Numbered from the stretch's first letter, positions 27,658 to 36,740 are shown. The stretch: DNA of 64,000 bases from Alistipes sp. (GCA_031285405.1 JAITWH010000029.1:17125-81124); one strand, 5' to 3'. A program made the numbers and translations. The notes: generated by a model not told the origin, from the sequence alone.

Positions 27658-29430
27658 TTACTGCGAAATCTCCACCAACTGCTCCCGATAGGAGGCCAGA
27701 ATCCGCGACTTGGAGAGGAACCCCAGATAGCGCCCCGCCTTGTCGACCACGGGAAGGGTCCAGGTGCCGGTCTCGTCGAAACGCGACAACACGCTGGCCA
27801 CCTGCTCGTTGGGAAGTATGCGGTCGGGCGGCTGAATCATGTAGGCGGTGACGGGCGTCGAGTACTTCTCGGGGCGAAACATGTCGACCCGCATGTCGTC
27901 TAACTGCACGATGCCCACGAGCACCCCGCCGGAGTCGACCACCGGAAAGACGTTGCGCCGCGCGCGCGATATCACCTTAACGGCATCGCCCAAAGTGTCG
28001 CCCACGCCGATGGGCAGAAAATCTGTCTCCATCAGCTTGTCCAAATGCAGAAACACCATCACCGAGGCATCCTTGTCGTGCGACAGCAGCTCACCGCGCT
28101 GCCTCAACTGCTTGGTATAGATAGAGTCGGGGTCGAGCCAATAGTCGATCATGAAAGATATGGCGGTGGTGATCATCAGCGGAATGAAGAGCCCGTAGCC
28201 GTTCGACAGCTCGGCGATCAGAAATATCGAGGTCAGCGGCGCCTTCATCACCCCCGCCATCACGCCTGCCATCCCCACAAGGGTGAACGACACCAGCGGC
28301 AGCTCCATCCCGAACATATAGTTGCACACAAAAGCGGTCGCCCCACCGGTGAACGCCCCCACAAAGAGCGACGGCGCAAAGGTTCCCCCCACCCCGCCGG
28401 CGGCGTTTGTAGTTGCGGTGGCGACGACCTTCAGAAACAACGCGGCCAACAGAAACGCAATTACCACCCACGGAATGGCCCTGTATTTATAGAACAGCGA
28501 GTTCTCGAACAGCGTGTCCATCCGCCCGTGCATCAACTCGCCCAGCGCCTCGTAGCCCTCGCCGTACAGTGGCGGAAACAGAAACAGCAGCACCCCTAAG
28601 ACCGCCCCGCCCACCAACCACTTTTGCCACACGTGGTCGAACCGCCCGAAGAACCTCGCCACCGCCGAGTTGACCGAAGCAAAGTAGTAGGCCACCAATC
28701 CGCACGCGACCCCCAACAGGGCGTACATCGGAATGTTGCGAATCACAAACAGCTCGGGCACATTCACCGCGATGATGGGATCGAACCCCCGCAGCGCAAA
28801 CGCCAACGTCGTGCCGCCGATGGTGGCCAGCAGCAGCGGGATGATCGAGGCGGCGGTCATCTCCAGCATCAGAATCTCCAACACGAACACCAACCCCGCG
28901 ATCGGGGCTTTGAAGATCGCCGCCACGGCCGCCCCCGCCCCGCAACACAGCAGCAGCGTCGACTGTTTGTAGTTGAGCCTCAGCGCCCGCCCCACGTTCG
29001 ACCCTATCGCCGCGCCGGTCAGCACGATGGGCGCCTCGGGCCCGACCGACCCGCCGAAACCGATCGTCGTCGCTCCCCCGACGACCGACGTCCACATGTT
29101 GTGGGACTTGATGCGCGAGCTCTTTTTCGACATCGCGTAGAGCACCCGCGTCACCCCCTCCGAGATGTTGTCCTTGACGACATACTTCACAAACAGCGTC
29201 ACTAAGATCACCCCCACCACGGGGTAGATAAGATAGAGGTAGCTCTCGCTCTCGACATTGAACCAGCTTGTGAGCGCCTCGCGAATCGTGTGCAGCAGCA
29301 GCTCGAAGATCCACGTCACCACCCCCGCCAACAGCCCCACCACGACCGCCAGCACCATCATCATCTGACGATCGTTCAGCGTGCGCACCGTGCGCAGAAA
29401 CCTGCGGTATAGTCTATCTGCGAAGCTCAT
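27658..29430 (-). CDS. clcA: ClC-family chloride channel/antiporter with CBS domains
   Basis: 590 residues. A membrane domain of many helices carries the ClC selectivity motifs GGSVGPEAPIV (with the gating glutamate) and GGTFAPSLFVG. From about residue 445 a cytoplasmic pair of CBS domains follows (FLPIGVGDTLGDAVKVISRA and PVTAYMIQPPDRILPNEQVA), which in relatives bind adenine nucleotides and adjust transport. It probably exchanges chloride for protons at the inner membrane. 53 bp downstream of trpS on the same strand; an operon is possible. Confidence 0.93.
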   Translation of the reverse strand: MSFADRLYRRFLRTVRTLNDRQMMMVLAVVVGLLAGVVTWIFELLLHTIREALTSWFNVESESYLYLIYPVVGVILVTLFVKYVVKDNISEGVTRVLYAMSKKSSRIKSHNMWTSVVGGATTIGFGGSVGPEAPIVLTGAAIGSNVGRALRLNYKQSTLLLCCGAGAAVAAIFKAPIAGLVFVLEILMLEMTAASIIPLLLATIGGTTLAFALRGFDPIIAVNVPELFVIRNIPMYALLGVACGLVAYYFASVNSAVARFFGRFDHVWQKWLVGGAVLGVLLFLFPPLYGEGYEALGELMHGRMDTLFENSLFYKYRAIPWVVIAFLLAALFLKVVATATTNAAGGVGGTFAPSLFVGAFTGGATAFVCNYMFGMELPLVSFTLVGMAGVMAGVMKAPLTSIFLIAELSNGYGLFIPLMITTAISFMIDYWLDPDSIYTKQLRQRGELLSHDKDASVMVFLHLDKLMETDFLPIGVGDTLGDAVKVISRARRNVFPVVDSGGVLVGIVQLDDMRVDMFRPEKYSTPVTAYMIQPPDRILPNEQVASVLSRFDETGTWTLPVVDKAGRYLGFLSKSRILASYREQLVEISQ

Positions 29431-29483
29431 TTTACTCTATCTGCGAAATCTGCGAAGCTCGTTTTCGTGGAGCGGCCAAAACT

Positions 29484-30473
29484 TTAAAATCTCCGAATAC
29501 CCATGATCTCGCGAACGTCGGCCAGCGTCCGGGCCGAACTTTCACGCGCCTTCTCGGCCCCCTCGGCAGTCACCCTCCGCAGATAGGCATCGTCCGCACG
29601 AATCGCCTCGATGCGCTCACGAATCGGCGTCACCACAGCTATGATATCCTCGGCCAACTGCTTCTTCAGGTCGCCGTAGCGTATCTCGCAAGCGTTGTAA
29701 GCATCCGTAAAGCGCCCCACCACCTCGGGAGCCGAGACCAGCCGCAGCAGCGTAAACAGATTCGCCACCGGCTCCGACATAGGCTCGCCCGCCACCGTCG
29801 GCCCACTGTCCGAAACCGCCCGCATAACCTTCTTGCGAATATCGGCGTCCGAGTCCGAAAGATACAACCCGTTGCCCTCACTCTTGCCCATCTTGCCGCT
29901 GCCGTCCAGACCCGGCACCTTCACCAGCGCCGTGCCGAAGTTGTAGGCGGTGGGCTCGGCAAAGTACTCCACCCCGTAGAACGAGTTGAAGCGACGGGCA
30001 TACACACGAGTCAGCTCCAGATGCTGCTCCTGATCCTTACCCACAGGCACCTTGTCGGCGCGATGTTGCAGAATGTCGGCCGCCATCAACACGGGATAGG
30101 TCAGCAGACCGGCGTTCACGTTGTCGGCATGTTTGCGAATTTTGTCCTTGAACGACGCGGTGCGCTCCAACTCGCCCACTGGCGCGTGCATGCTCAGCAG
30201 CATCGACAGCTCGGCCACCTGCGGCACGTCGCTCTGCACATAGATTGTGGCCACCTCGGGATCCAAGCCCGCGGCCAGATACTCCGACAGCACGTTGCGC
30301 ACATTGTCGTGCAGCATCCGCGGGTCGGGATGGGTGGTGAGCGAGTGGTAGTCGGCGATGAAGAAGAAGCATCTCGCCTCGTGTTGCATCCTCACAAAAT
30401 TCTTCAGGGCCCCGAAGTAGTTGCCCAAATGTAACCTGCCGGTAGAGCGTATGCCGCTGAGTACTGTTTCCAT
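29484..30473 (-). CDS. trpS: Tryptophan--tRNA ligase
   Basis: 329 residues from the ATG at 30473 (METVLSGIRSTGRLHLGNYF). The HIGH-type motif is HLGNY and the KMSKS-type motif is GSGKMGKSEGN. The Trp pocket region includes TASFKDKIRKH. A longer start at 30497 would read through the promoter element and is rejected. A 21-bp perfect inverted repeat spans the start codon and the promoter -7 box (30467-30511). Confidence 0.95.
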   Translation of the reverse strand: METVLSGIRSTGRLHLGNYFGALKNFVRMQHEARCFFFIADYHSLTTHPDPRMLHDNVRNVLSEYLAAGLDPEVATIYVQSDVPQVAELSMLLSMHAPVGELERTASFKDKIRKHADNVNAGLLTYPVLMAADILQHRADKVPVGKDQEQHLELTRVYARRFNSFYGVEYFAEPTAYNFGTALVKVPGLDGSGKMGKSEGNGLYLSDSDADIRKKVMRAVSDSGPTVAGEPMSEPVANLFTLLRLVSAPEVVGRFTDAYNACEIRYGDLKKQLAEDIIAVVTPIRERIEAIRADDAYLRRVTAEGAEKARESSARTLADVREIMGIRRF

Positions 30474-30511
30474 AATATCTTTGCAATCAAATTGCAAAGA
30501 TATTATGGAAA
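30467..30511. promoter_or_regulatory. 21-bp perfect inverted repeat across the trpS promoter and start codon
   Basis: Arms 30467-30487 and 30491-30511 are exact reverse complements with a CAA spacer. Each arm contains TATCTTTG, one per strand. The minus-strand copy (30502-30495) has TTG 20 nt upstream (30525-30523) and should drive trpS. Only one arm would be in the mRNA, so a DNA-level operator is more likely than an RNA hairpin. Confidence 0.65.
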
Positions 30512-30651
30512 GTTGAAAGCGGCAACGGCCGCAGCGATTTTATTATGTGTGGTGGTCTAATCCGCCGCCGTCATTGCGAGCAAAGCGAAGCAATCCAGAG
30601 TATCGCGTAGCCCCATTTTCAATTTTCAACTTTCAATTTTCAATTTTAAAC
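30512..30651. repeat. Composite intergenic repeat
   Basis: Second-version hairpin GCGGC-AACG-GCCGC, AGCGATTTTA, the module GTCATTGCGAGCAAAGCGAA with GCAATCCAGAG, GCGTAGCC, then the inverted terminal module TTTTCAACTTTCAATTTTC. The -33 box of trpS lies within its first hairpin. The other end abuts the -7 box of the ABC transporter gene. Confidence 0.75.
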
Positions 30652-30659
30652 TATCTTTG
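30652..30659 (+). promoter_or_regulatory. -7 promoter element 4 nt before the MsbA-type gene
   Basis: TATCTTTG followed by TGAC and the ATG at 30664. If used, the transcript would be leaderless or nearly so. The upstream side is repeat sequence without a clear TTTG. Confidence 0.5.
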
Positions 30660-30663
30660 TGAC

Positions 30664-32511
30664 ATGAATACATATTGGAAACTATTACGCTTCGGCCGTC
30701 CAATGGGAAGGTACGCCGTCCCGTACTTCTTCTACACGCTGCTCTACGCCGTGTTCAACGTGATGAACTTCGTGTTGGTGATTCCGATCCTCGGGGCACT
30801 GTTCGACCCCTCGTCGGAGGTTGTGGCGGTCACCTCGCCGCCGGCGTTCGCCCTCAACGAGCAGTTCATGCGCGACATGCTGGGGTGGATAGTCTACGTG
30901 TCGTTCGGCCCCGACCACACCGTGATGAACGCGCTCACGGTCATCGCGGTATTCCTCGTGACGAGCGCGCTGCTGAGCAACCTGTTTCGCTACGCGGGTC
31001 AGTACACCGTCGAGAATCTGCGGATCAACTCGCTGCGCACGATGCGCGACAGCATGTACGACAAACTGATGTCGCTCAACGTGGGCTACTTCTCGAACGA
31101 ACGCAAGGGCGACATAATTTCGAAATTCTCGGCCGACGCCCAGGTGGTGCAGTCGACCATATCGAGCACGCTGCACGTGTTGTTCCGCGAACCTTTTTTG
31201 GTGGCCTCCTATCTGGTCGCCATGATCGCCATCTCGTGGAAGCTGACTCTGTTCGCCGCCCTGTTTCTGCCCCTGGTGGCGTTGGTGATCGGCAGCATCG
31301 TCAAGCGCCTGCGCCAACCGGCCAAGGCGGCGCAGGACGAGTTGGGTCAGATGGTGAGTCAGTTGGACGAGTCGCTGGGCGGCATCAAGATCATCAAGAG
31401 CTACAACGCCGAGAGCTACTCGACGGCCAAGTACCGCGGCATGAACGAGGTGTTTTCGCGCATCTCGCGCGGCATGGCTCGGCGGCAACAGATGGCCTCG
31501 CCCATCAGCGAGTTTCTGGGCATCACGGCGGTGGCGGTGATGATCGTCTTCGGCGCCGCGCTCGTCTTCGGCGGCGAGTTGGGGGGGGCGCAGTTCATAG
31601 TCTACGTCGGGATATTTTCGCAAATCACTCGGCCGGTGCGCGCCTTCGCCGATGCCTTCGGAGTTATCAATCAAGGCATTGCGGCGGGGGAGAGGATCTT
31701 CTCGCTGCTCGACACCCGCGCCGAGGTGACCGACCGGCCCGACGCGGTGCGACTGGAGGAGTTCCGCGAGGGGATCGAGTTTCACGACGTCTGGTTCCGA
31801 TACGAAGACAGGCAGATCATCCGCGGCGTAAGTTTCCGCATCGCCAAGGGCGAGGCGGTGGCGTTGGTGGGTCCGTCGGGCAGCGGCAAGTCGACCCTGA
31901 GCGACCTCGTGCCGCGATTCTACGACCCCGAGCGGGGACGGGTGCTGATCGACGGGCGCGACGTGAGGGACTACACCACCGAGAGCATCCGCGACCATCT
32001 GGGCATGGTGGCGCAGGAGACGGTGCTCTTCAACGACACCATCGAGGGCAACATCAGATTGGGTGTGCCGAATGCGACACATGACGAGGTGGTGCGCGCC
32101 GCCACAGTTGCCGGAGCGCACGATTTTATCATGGAAACAGAGGCGGGGTATGACACAAATATCGGCGACCGAGGCATGAAACTATCTGGTGGTCAGCGAC
32201 AAAGGATATCAATTGCGCGGGCGGTTTTGAAGAATCCCGACATACTGATCCTTGACGAGGCAACTTCGGCGCTCGATTCGGAGAGCGAAAAGTTGGTTCA
32301 GGGGGCTTTGGACAATCTGTTGAAGGGGCGCACTTCGATCGTTATTGCTCACAGGCTCAGCACTATACAGAATGTCGATCGCATTGTTGTCGTCGACTCG
32401 GGGGTCATTGTCGAGCAGGGGTCTCATAGTGAGCTTATGCGGCTGGGGGGGCTTTATTCGCGGCTTGTCGAGATGCAGAACGTTGGCGCCGGTGGCGCCA
32501 ACAAATCATGA
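30664..32511 (+). CDS. ABC transporter, fused permease/ATPase (MsbA type)
   Basis: 615 residues. An N-terminal exporter membrane domain with six helices spans residues 1 to about 340, then a nucleotide-binding domain has Walker A GPSGSGKST, signature LSGGQRQR, Walker B ILILDEATSALD and the switch IAHRLST. It acts as a homodimer in the inner membrane. Lipid A-core flipping is the common role of this type in Bacteroidetes, but multidrug export cannot be excluded. An upstream in-frame ATG (30547) lies in repeat sequence and is rejected. The stop is followed at once by repeat sequence. Confidence 0.92.
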   Translation: MNTYWKLLRFGRPMGRYAVPYFFYTLLYAVFNVMNFVLVIPILGALFDPSSEVVAVTSPPAFALNEQFMRDMLGWIVYVSFGPDHTVMNALTVIAVFLVTSALLSNLFRYAGQYTVENLRINSLRTMRDSMYDKLMSLNVGYFSNERKGDIISKFSADAQVVQSTISSTLHVLFREPFLVASYLVAMIAISWKLTLFAALFLPLVALVIGSIVKRLRQPAKAAQDELGQMVSQLDESLGGIKIIKSYNAESYSTAKYRGMNEVFSRISRGMARRQQMASPISEFLGITAVAVMIVFGAALVFGGELGGAQFIVYVGIFSQITRPVRAFADAFGVINQGIAAGERIFSLLDTRAEVTDRPDAVRLEEFREGIEFHDVWFRYEDRQIIRGVSFRIAKGEAVALVGPSGSGKSTLSDLVPRFYDPERGRVLIDGRDVRDYTTESIRDHLGMVAQETVLFNDTIEGNIRLGVPNATHDEVVRAATVAGAHDFIMETEAGYDTNIGDRGMKLSGGQRQRISIARAVLKNPDILILDEATSALDSESEKLVQGALDNLLKGRTSIVIAHRLSTIQNVDRIVVVDSGVIVEQGSHSELMRLGGLYSRLVEMQNVGAGGANKS

Positions 32512-32826
32512 ATCATTAATCATTAATCATGAATTGGCTACGCGGCGGCGGCCGTTGCCGCGATTTTTAGCTACGCAATATTAAAAAAGCGTTACGGATG
32601 TAACGCTTTTTTTTAGGCGAGTGTTACCGATGTAACGGTTTTTTTTGGCCTTGTGTTACCAATGTAACACTTTTTTTTGGTCGAGTGTTACATTTGCGAC
32701 ACTTCCTTATAATTGAAAATTGAAAGTTGAAAATTGAAAATGAGCTACGCGGAATTCTGGATTGCTTCGTCGCCTTTGGCTCCTCGCAATGACGTGGCGC
32801 GTTAGCCCATTTTCAATTTTCAATTG
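32512..32826. repeat. Full-length composite repeat with a GTTAC hairpin array
   Basis: No gene in this spacer. It contains tandem AATCATTAATCATGAATT, GGCTACGC, a hairpin GCGGC-CGTT-GCCGC and GATTTTTAGCTACGC. Then come four GTTAC-N4-GTAAC units with T8 runs (32583-32704), the AT-rich terminal module, the reversed module GGATTGCTTCGTCGCCTTTG, and the inverted terminal module that encodes the end of tatC. The array is close to the reverse complement of that at 18599-18718. Confidence 0.8.
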
Positions 32827-33757
32827 TCGGCGTTGCTCCTATGTCGGTTCGGACTACGGCCTCTTCGCCTCCGCCATTTTCGGGCTCCTCGGGGTGGTAT
32901 CTCTTTTGGGTGCGGGCAGAGAGGAAGATGCTGAATTCGTAGAGCCCGTAGAGCGGCATCATCACGAGGATCATGCTGAAGATGTCGGGCGGGGTGATGA
33001 CAGCGGCCATCACCGCCAACAGCACCAGCGCGTGGCGGCGGTACTTGCGCAGGAACGCCGGCGAGACGATGCCGATGCGGGTGAGGAAGTAGATCAGCAG
33101 CGGCAGCTGAAAAATCAGACCCGTGCCCAACGGAATGCCTATCACCTGCGAGAAGTAGCTCGAAATGTCGATCGTGTTGGTGACCTGTTCGCTGACCGAG
33201 TAGTTCAAAAAGAAGTGCAGCGACAGCGGCGTGATGACGAAGTAGCCGAATAGCGCGCCGGTGAAGAAACACAACGACACCCACAGTACGAACAGCCTCG
33301 TGCCGCGCCTCTCACCCGGCATGAGCGCCGGTTTGATGAACTGCCAGATCTCCCACAACAGATAGGGTATCCCCAGCGCGAAGCCCGTGGCCATCGCCAC
33401 CTTGATGTGCAGGTTGAACTGACCCGTGAGCTTGAGGTTGATGATCTCGGCCACCTTCTTGCTGTTGATGCACAGCACGGTGGGGTCCATCGACCACTCC
33501 GTTCCGAACACTCCGCCCAGCCAACCCATCATGTCGTTGAGGGCGTAGCCCATGTTGCACAACCAACGGTTGGTGGGGAAGTCGGGGGTCTGCGGCGCGA
33601 ACAGCAGGGTGTCGATGATGAACCCTTTGAAGATGAACGCCGCTATGGAGATGACGAACAGAGCCCCGATGGCCCGCATCAGGTGTGGACGCAGGTCTTC
33701 GAGGTGCTCAAAAAAAGTCATCTCGACATCGGATGACCCTTTGTTTTCGTTAGCCAT
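32813..33757 (-). CDS. tatC: Sec-independent protein translocase TatC
   Basis: 314 residues with six TM helices and the conserved N-terminal FFEHLEDLRPHLMRA and KVAMATGFALGIPYLLWEIW with FIKPAL. A long periplasmic loop lies between TM1 and TM2, usual in Bacteroidetes. TatC recognises twin-arginine signal peptides; likely clients are encoded at 36836-41854. The last residues (PTIEN) come from the terminal module of the repeat downstream. 18 bp downstream of tatA, same operon. Confidence 0.95.
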   Translation of the reverse strand: MANENKGSSDVEMTFFEHLEDLRPHLMRAIGALFVISIAAFIFKGFIIDTLLFAPQTPDFPTNRWLCNMGYALNDMMGWLGGVFGTEWSMDPTVLCINSKKVAEIINLKLTGQFNLHIKVAMATGFALGIPYLLWEIWQFIKPALMPGERRGTRLFVLWVSLCFFTGALFGYFVITPLSLHFFLNYSVSEQVTNTIDISSYFSQVIGIPLGTGLIFQLPLLIYFLTRIGIVSPAFLRKYRRHALVLLAVMAAVITPPDIFSMILVMMPLYGLYEFSIFLSARTQKRYHPEEPENGGGEEAVVRTDIGATPTIEN

Positions 33758-33775
33758 TGAGGAGCCGAAGAGGGA

Positions 33776-33982
33776 TTATTCGTCGGCCTTCTTGCTGCTC
33801 TCGGGCTTGGTGTCCTCGATCGAGTAGTCTTTGTTGATGGCGTCCTTGAACTCCTTGACGCCGCGGCCGGCTCCCTTCATCAGCTCGGGAATGCGCTTGG
33901 CGCCGAACAACAGAATCACCAGCAATACCACCAGCACGATCTGCCAGGGACCTATCATCCCCATCGTTACGAACATTGACAT
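33776..33982 (-). CDS. tatA: Sec-independent protein translocase TatA/E
   Basis: 68 residues with one N-terminal TM helix (GPWQIVLVVLLVILLFGAKR), the FGAKRIPELMKGAGRGVKEF amphipathic helix and a charged tail. It forms the Tat pore with TatC encoded next. The promoter upstream (34033-34064) is of good quality. Confidence 0.93.
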   Translation of the reverse strand: MSMFVTMGMIGPWQIVLVVLLVILLFGAKRIPELMKGAGRGVKEFKDAINKDYSIEDTKPESSKKADE

Positions 33983-34032
33983 AGTATTTATAGTTTAAAG
34001 GTTTTTTACTTCTTTGGTTTTTATGCGAACCA

Positions 34033-34064
34033 CAAAGATAATACATTTCGGGTCGAAATGCAAA
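34033..34064 (-). promoter_or_regulatory. Bacteroidetes-type promoter of tatA-tatC
   Basis: TTTG (34064-34061), 20 nt, TATCTTTG (34040-34033) on the minus strand. The leader to the tatA ATG is about 47 nt. Confidence 0.75.
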
Positions 34065-34139
34065 TTTATTTTTTGGGGGAGTTTTACGTTACTTTTTTTG
34101 ATGAGCAAAAAAAGTAACCAAAAAAACTCACCCCGAGGC

Positions 34140-34325
34140 GCGGAGATGCTATAAGGTAGATCCCTCGTCGCCCTTTGGGCTCTGTCGGGATGACATTTTA
34201 TAGTGCGTAGCTAAAATCGCTGCCGGCGTTCCGGCCTGGATTGCTTCGTCGCCTTTGGCTTCTCGCAATGACGAGCGCTGCGTTAGCTCATTTTCAATTT
34301 TCAACTTTCAATTTTCAATTGTTAG
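34140..34325. repeat. Composite intergenic repeat
   Basis: Contains the reversed modules CTCGTCGCCCTTTGGGCTCT and TGCTTCGTCGCCTTTGGCTT, the hairpin GCCGG-CGTT-CCGGC, GCGTAGCTAAAATCGC and the inverted terminal module TTTTCAACTTTCAATTTTC. Confidence 0.75.
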
Positions 34326-34355
34326 TCTAAAAGCCGCTGCGGCTTTTAGACTAAC
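34321..34355 (-). terminator. Hairpin terminator overlapping the ilvA stop codon
   Basis: Perfect 17-bp arms (34321-34337 and 34339-34355) with one central base. The ilvA stop codon and its last two codons lie inside the stem. Confidence 0.65.
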
Positions 34356-35614
34356 AGGTCGAAGAGGTCGGGGTCGTCGTTGAGGTGGCTGTATGTTATT
34401 CCGGCAAGCTCCATTCGGCGCACGAGGCCCTCGAAATCTTCGCGCGCGGCGACCTCGATTCCTACTATCGCCGGGCCCTGCTCGCGGTGGGTTCGCTTGG
34501 AGTAGGCGAAGTGGGTGATGTCGTCGGTGGGGCCGAGCACGTCCCGGGCGAAGTCGCGCAGGGCGCCCGAGCGTTGGGGGAAGCGTACGACGAAGTAGTG
34601 CTTGAGCCCCTCGTAGAGCAGCGAGCGTTCGCGAATCTCCTCGGTACGGGTGATGTCGTTGTTGTTGCCGCTCACTATGCACACAACGTTTTTGCCCTTT
34701 AGTCGGTCGGCGTAGCTGTCGAGCGCGGCTATCGAGAGGGCTCCGGCGGGTTCGGCGACTATGGCGTTGAGGTTGTAGAGTTCGAGGATGGTGGTGCAGA
34801 TTTTACCCTCGGGCACGGTGACGATGTCGTCCAACACCTCGGCGCAGATCGCGTGGGTGAGCGTTCCGGCTTTGCGCACAGCGGCGCCGTCGACGAATTT
34901 GTCCATCGTGTCGAGCTCGACAGGTGCGCCGCGCTCGATGGCCGCCTTCATGCTGGCAGCTCCGGCGGGTTCGACACCGATGATCTTAGTCTCGGGGCTC
35001 ATCGCCTTGAGGTAGGAGCCGAGACCCGCAGCGAGGCCGCCGCCGCCGATCGGCACAAACACGTAGTCGACCGGAGCGGGGGACTGTGCCAAAATCTCAA
35101 GCCCCACAGTGCCCTGACCCTCGATGACGCGCGGGTCGTCGAAGGCGTGGATGAACATGCCGCCCGTGCGTCGCGAAAACTCGCTCGCCGCCGCGGCGGC
35201 CTCGTCGAAGGTGTCGCCCACAAGCACAGGGTCGATGTAGTCGCGGCCGAAGAACTTGACCTGGCCCTGCTTCTGCTTCGGCGTGGTGGCCGGCATGTAG
35301 ATCGTGCCGCGGATGCCGAGGCGTGCGCATGACCACGCGACTCCCTGAGCGTGGTTGCCGGCGCTGGCGCACACAACCCCCTTGGCGAGTTCGTCGGGCG
35401 AGAGGCTGCGCATCTTGTTGTAGGCGCCGCGGATCTTGTATGACCGCACCGTTTGCAGGTCTTCGCGCTTGAGTAGCACAGTGGCTCCGTAGCGCTCCGA
35501 CAGGTTGAGCGTGGGGAGCAGGGGGGTGTCGGTGAATATCTCGTTCAGGACCTCTTTGGCTCGGACTATATCCTTGGGTTGGGGTCTCCAGGGGGTTTTT
35601 TCGGGGGTTTGCAT
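34346..35614 (-). CDS. ilvA: Threonine ammonia-lyase (threonine dehydratase)
   Basis: 422 residues, PLP-dependent. The PLP lysine is in SYKIRGAYNK, the phosphate-binding loop is in PIGGGGLAAGL, and ASAGNHAQGVAWSC is typical of the family. A shorter C-terminal ACT-like region (YFVVRFPQRSGALRDFARDV) suggests the single-ACT form. It makes 2-oxobutanoate from threonine, the first step to isoleucine. Monocistronic, ending in its own hairpin. Confidence 0.93.
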   Translation of the reverse strand: MQTPEKTPWRPQPKDIVRAKEVLNEIFTDTPLLPTLNLSERYGATVLLKREDLQTVRSYKIRGAYNKMRSLSPDELAKGVVCASAGNHAQGVAWSCARLGIRGTIYMPATTPKQKQGQVKFFGRDYIDPVLVGDTFDEAAAAASEFSRRTGGMFIHAFDDPRVIEGQGTVGLEILAQSPAPVDYVFVPIGGGGLAAGLGSYLKAMSPETKIIGVEPAGAASMKAAIERGAPVELDTMDKFVDGAAVRKAGTLTHAICAEVLDDIVTVPEGKICTTILELYNLNAIVAEPAGALSIAALDSYADRLKGKNVVCIVSGNNNDITRTEEIRERSLLYEGLKHYFVVRFPQRSGALRDFARDVLGPTDDITHFAYSKRTHREQGPAIVGIEVAAREDFEGLVRRMELAGITYSHLNDDPDLFDLLV

Positions 35615-35776
35615 TTTGTCGGGGTTTTGGAATTTGGCTTAAATTTAATTGCATAAAGGTAGTAAATTATTTTAGTAATCACATAACAAAAAACCGCCCC
35701 CGGAAGTTAAACGCCGTTCGGGAACAGTTCGATTTGCAATACATTATAGATTACAATTTCGGCAATTAAGGTTTAG

Positions 35777-36412
35777 TCATCGGAGAAATTGCATGCCAAT
35801 AAGTCCTATTCCATTGATGATCGAATGCAGTATGATAGTGTTGGTAAGGCTTCTGTGCTCGACATATACATAGCCGAAATAATATCCGAGACCGATTGCG
35901 CCGACAATTTGAGCCGGATTCAAGGAAGACCCTGCGTGCACAAGCCCGAAAACTATCGCAGAGATCAGTATTGCGTTCTTTTCGCCGATTTTGGTCAGCA
36001 TTGACTTTAGGAATATACCTCTAAATATCCACTCTTCGATAATCGGGCCTAAGATAACTGCACCAACAAACGATATAACGCTAATACGTGACGACGTGGC
36101 TTCCCCCGTAACGAAGCGGCCATAAGCTAATACCGCGAGAGTGAATATCGTTCCGAGGCATATGCCCCAAAGTATCTCCCGCAGAGTGACGTTTATGTAG
36201 AGTTCGCTCTTTTTTAGCCATTGATTGCCGCTTTTTTTTGCGGCAAAGTAATATAGTGTTGTCATCGCCAAACACAACACGATCATCATGGCAAGTTGCA
36301 GTGTCGAGGTGTCGATAATTTCGTTCAGCTCCATGATCGGGCTTGTTATCAACATACTCGCAATTATGAGTAGCATAAAACGCCAAATGTTGCTTGGGTA
36401 AAATATCTTCAT
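35777..36412 (-). CDS. CPBP-family intramembrane metalloprotease
   Basis: 211 residues, clearly more AT-rich than its neighbours. Several TM helices, and the three catalytic motifs of the CPBP (Abi/CAAX-like) family: EEWIFRG, FGLVHAG and HSIINGIG. Such proteins process membrane proteins or prenylated peptides, and some protect against bacteriocins; the substrate here is unknown. Composition suggests later acquisition. Confidence 0.88.
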   Translation of the reverse strand: MKIFYPSNIWRFMLLIIASMLITSPIMELNEIIDTSTLQLAMMIVLCLAMTTLYYFAAKKSGNQWLKKSELYINVTLREILWGICLGTIFTLAVLAYGRFVTGEATSSRISVISFVGAVILGPIIEEWIFRGIFLKSMLTKIGEKNAILISAIVFGLVHAGSSLNPAQIVGAIGLGYYFGYVYVEHRSLTNTIILHSIINGIGLIGMQFLR

Positions 36413-36527
36413 ATACTTTAACTTACAATCGGGTAGAAAATATAGTTTTGTTCCGGCGGCAGTTTTGGCATCGTTTTTGGATTTGGTTGGGGAAAGACCA
36501 ACAACTAAAACTAAAAACGATACTGCA

Positions 36528-36740
36528 ATGAACTATTCGGAAAGCATATTCGACAGGTACATGTTCACCACCGACACTAATGAGTACGCCACAGGGTTGA
36601 ACGACGAAAACGAATGGGAGGAAAATCTCATGGACTACGACGTCTCGCTGGATGACGAAAGCGATGACTTCCTCGAAGGAACTTATAGCTCTCGGGACTC
36701 TTATAATGAGACGGGATATTCGCCGTCGCGGATTAATTAA
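36528..36740 (+). CDS. Small acidic protein
   Basis: 70 residues from the ATG at 36528 (MNYSESIFDRYM). Strongly acidic centre (NDENEWEENLMDYDVSLDDE) and a Ser/Tyr/Arg tail. No TM or signal. No family recognised. A TAGTTTTG element at 36443-36450 could serve as -7 box. Longer starting ATG at 36465 would have a basic, unlike leader. It may be real because codon composition differs from the flanking repeats, but support is weak. Confidence 0.5.
   Translation: MNYSESIFDRYMFTTDTNEYATGLNDENEWEENLMDYDVSLDDESDDFLEGTYSSRDSYNETGYSPSRIN

Larger units (their letters stand above)
33983..34345. other. Intergenic region with tatA promoter, hairpin and composite repeat
   Basis: No gene is seen. It holds the tatA promoter (34033-34064) and a 13-bp perfect hairpin with arms GTTACTTTTTTTG and CAAAAAAAGTAAC (34088-34118). 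A composite repeat follows at 34140-34325 with the module GGTAGATCCCTCGTCGCC, GCGTAGC, the hairpin GCCGG-CGTT-CCGGC and the GTCATTGCGAG-type module in reverse. The ilvA terminator begins at 34321. Confidence 0.7.

Noticed and set aside
30474..30497. Extension of trpS to an ATG at 30497
   Set aside because: It would read the -7 box and one arm of the inverted repeat; the family N-terminus starts at METVLSG.
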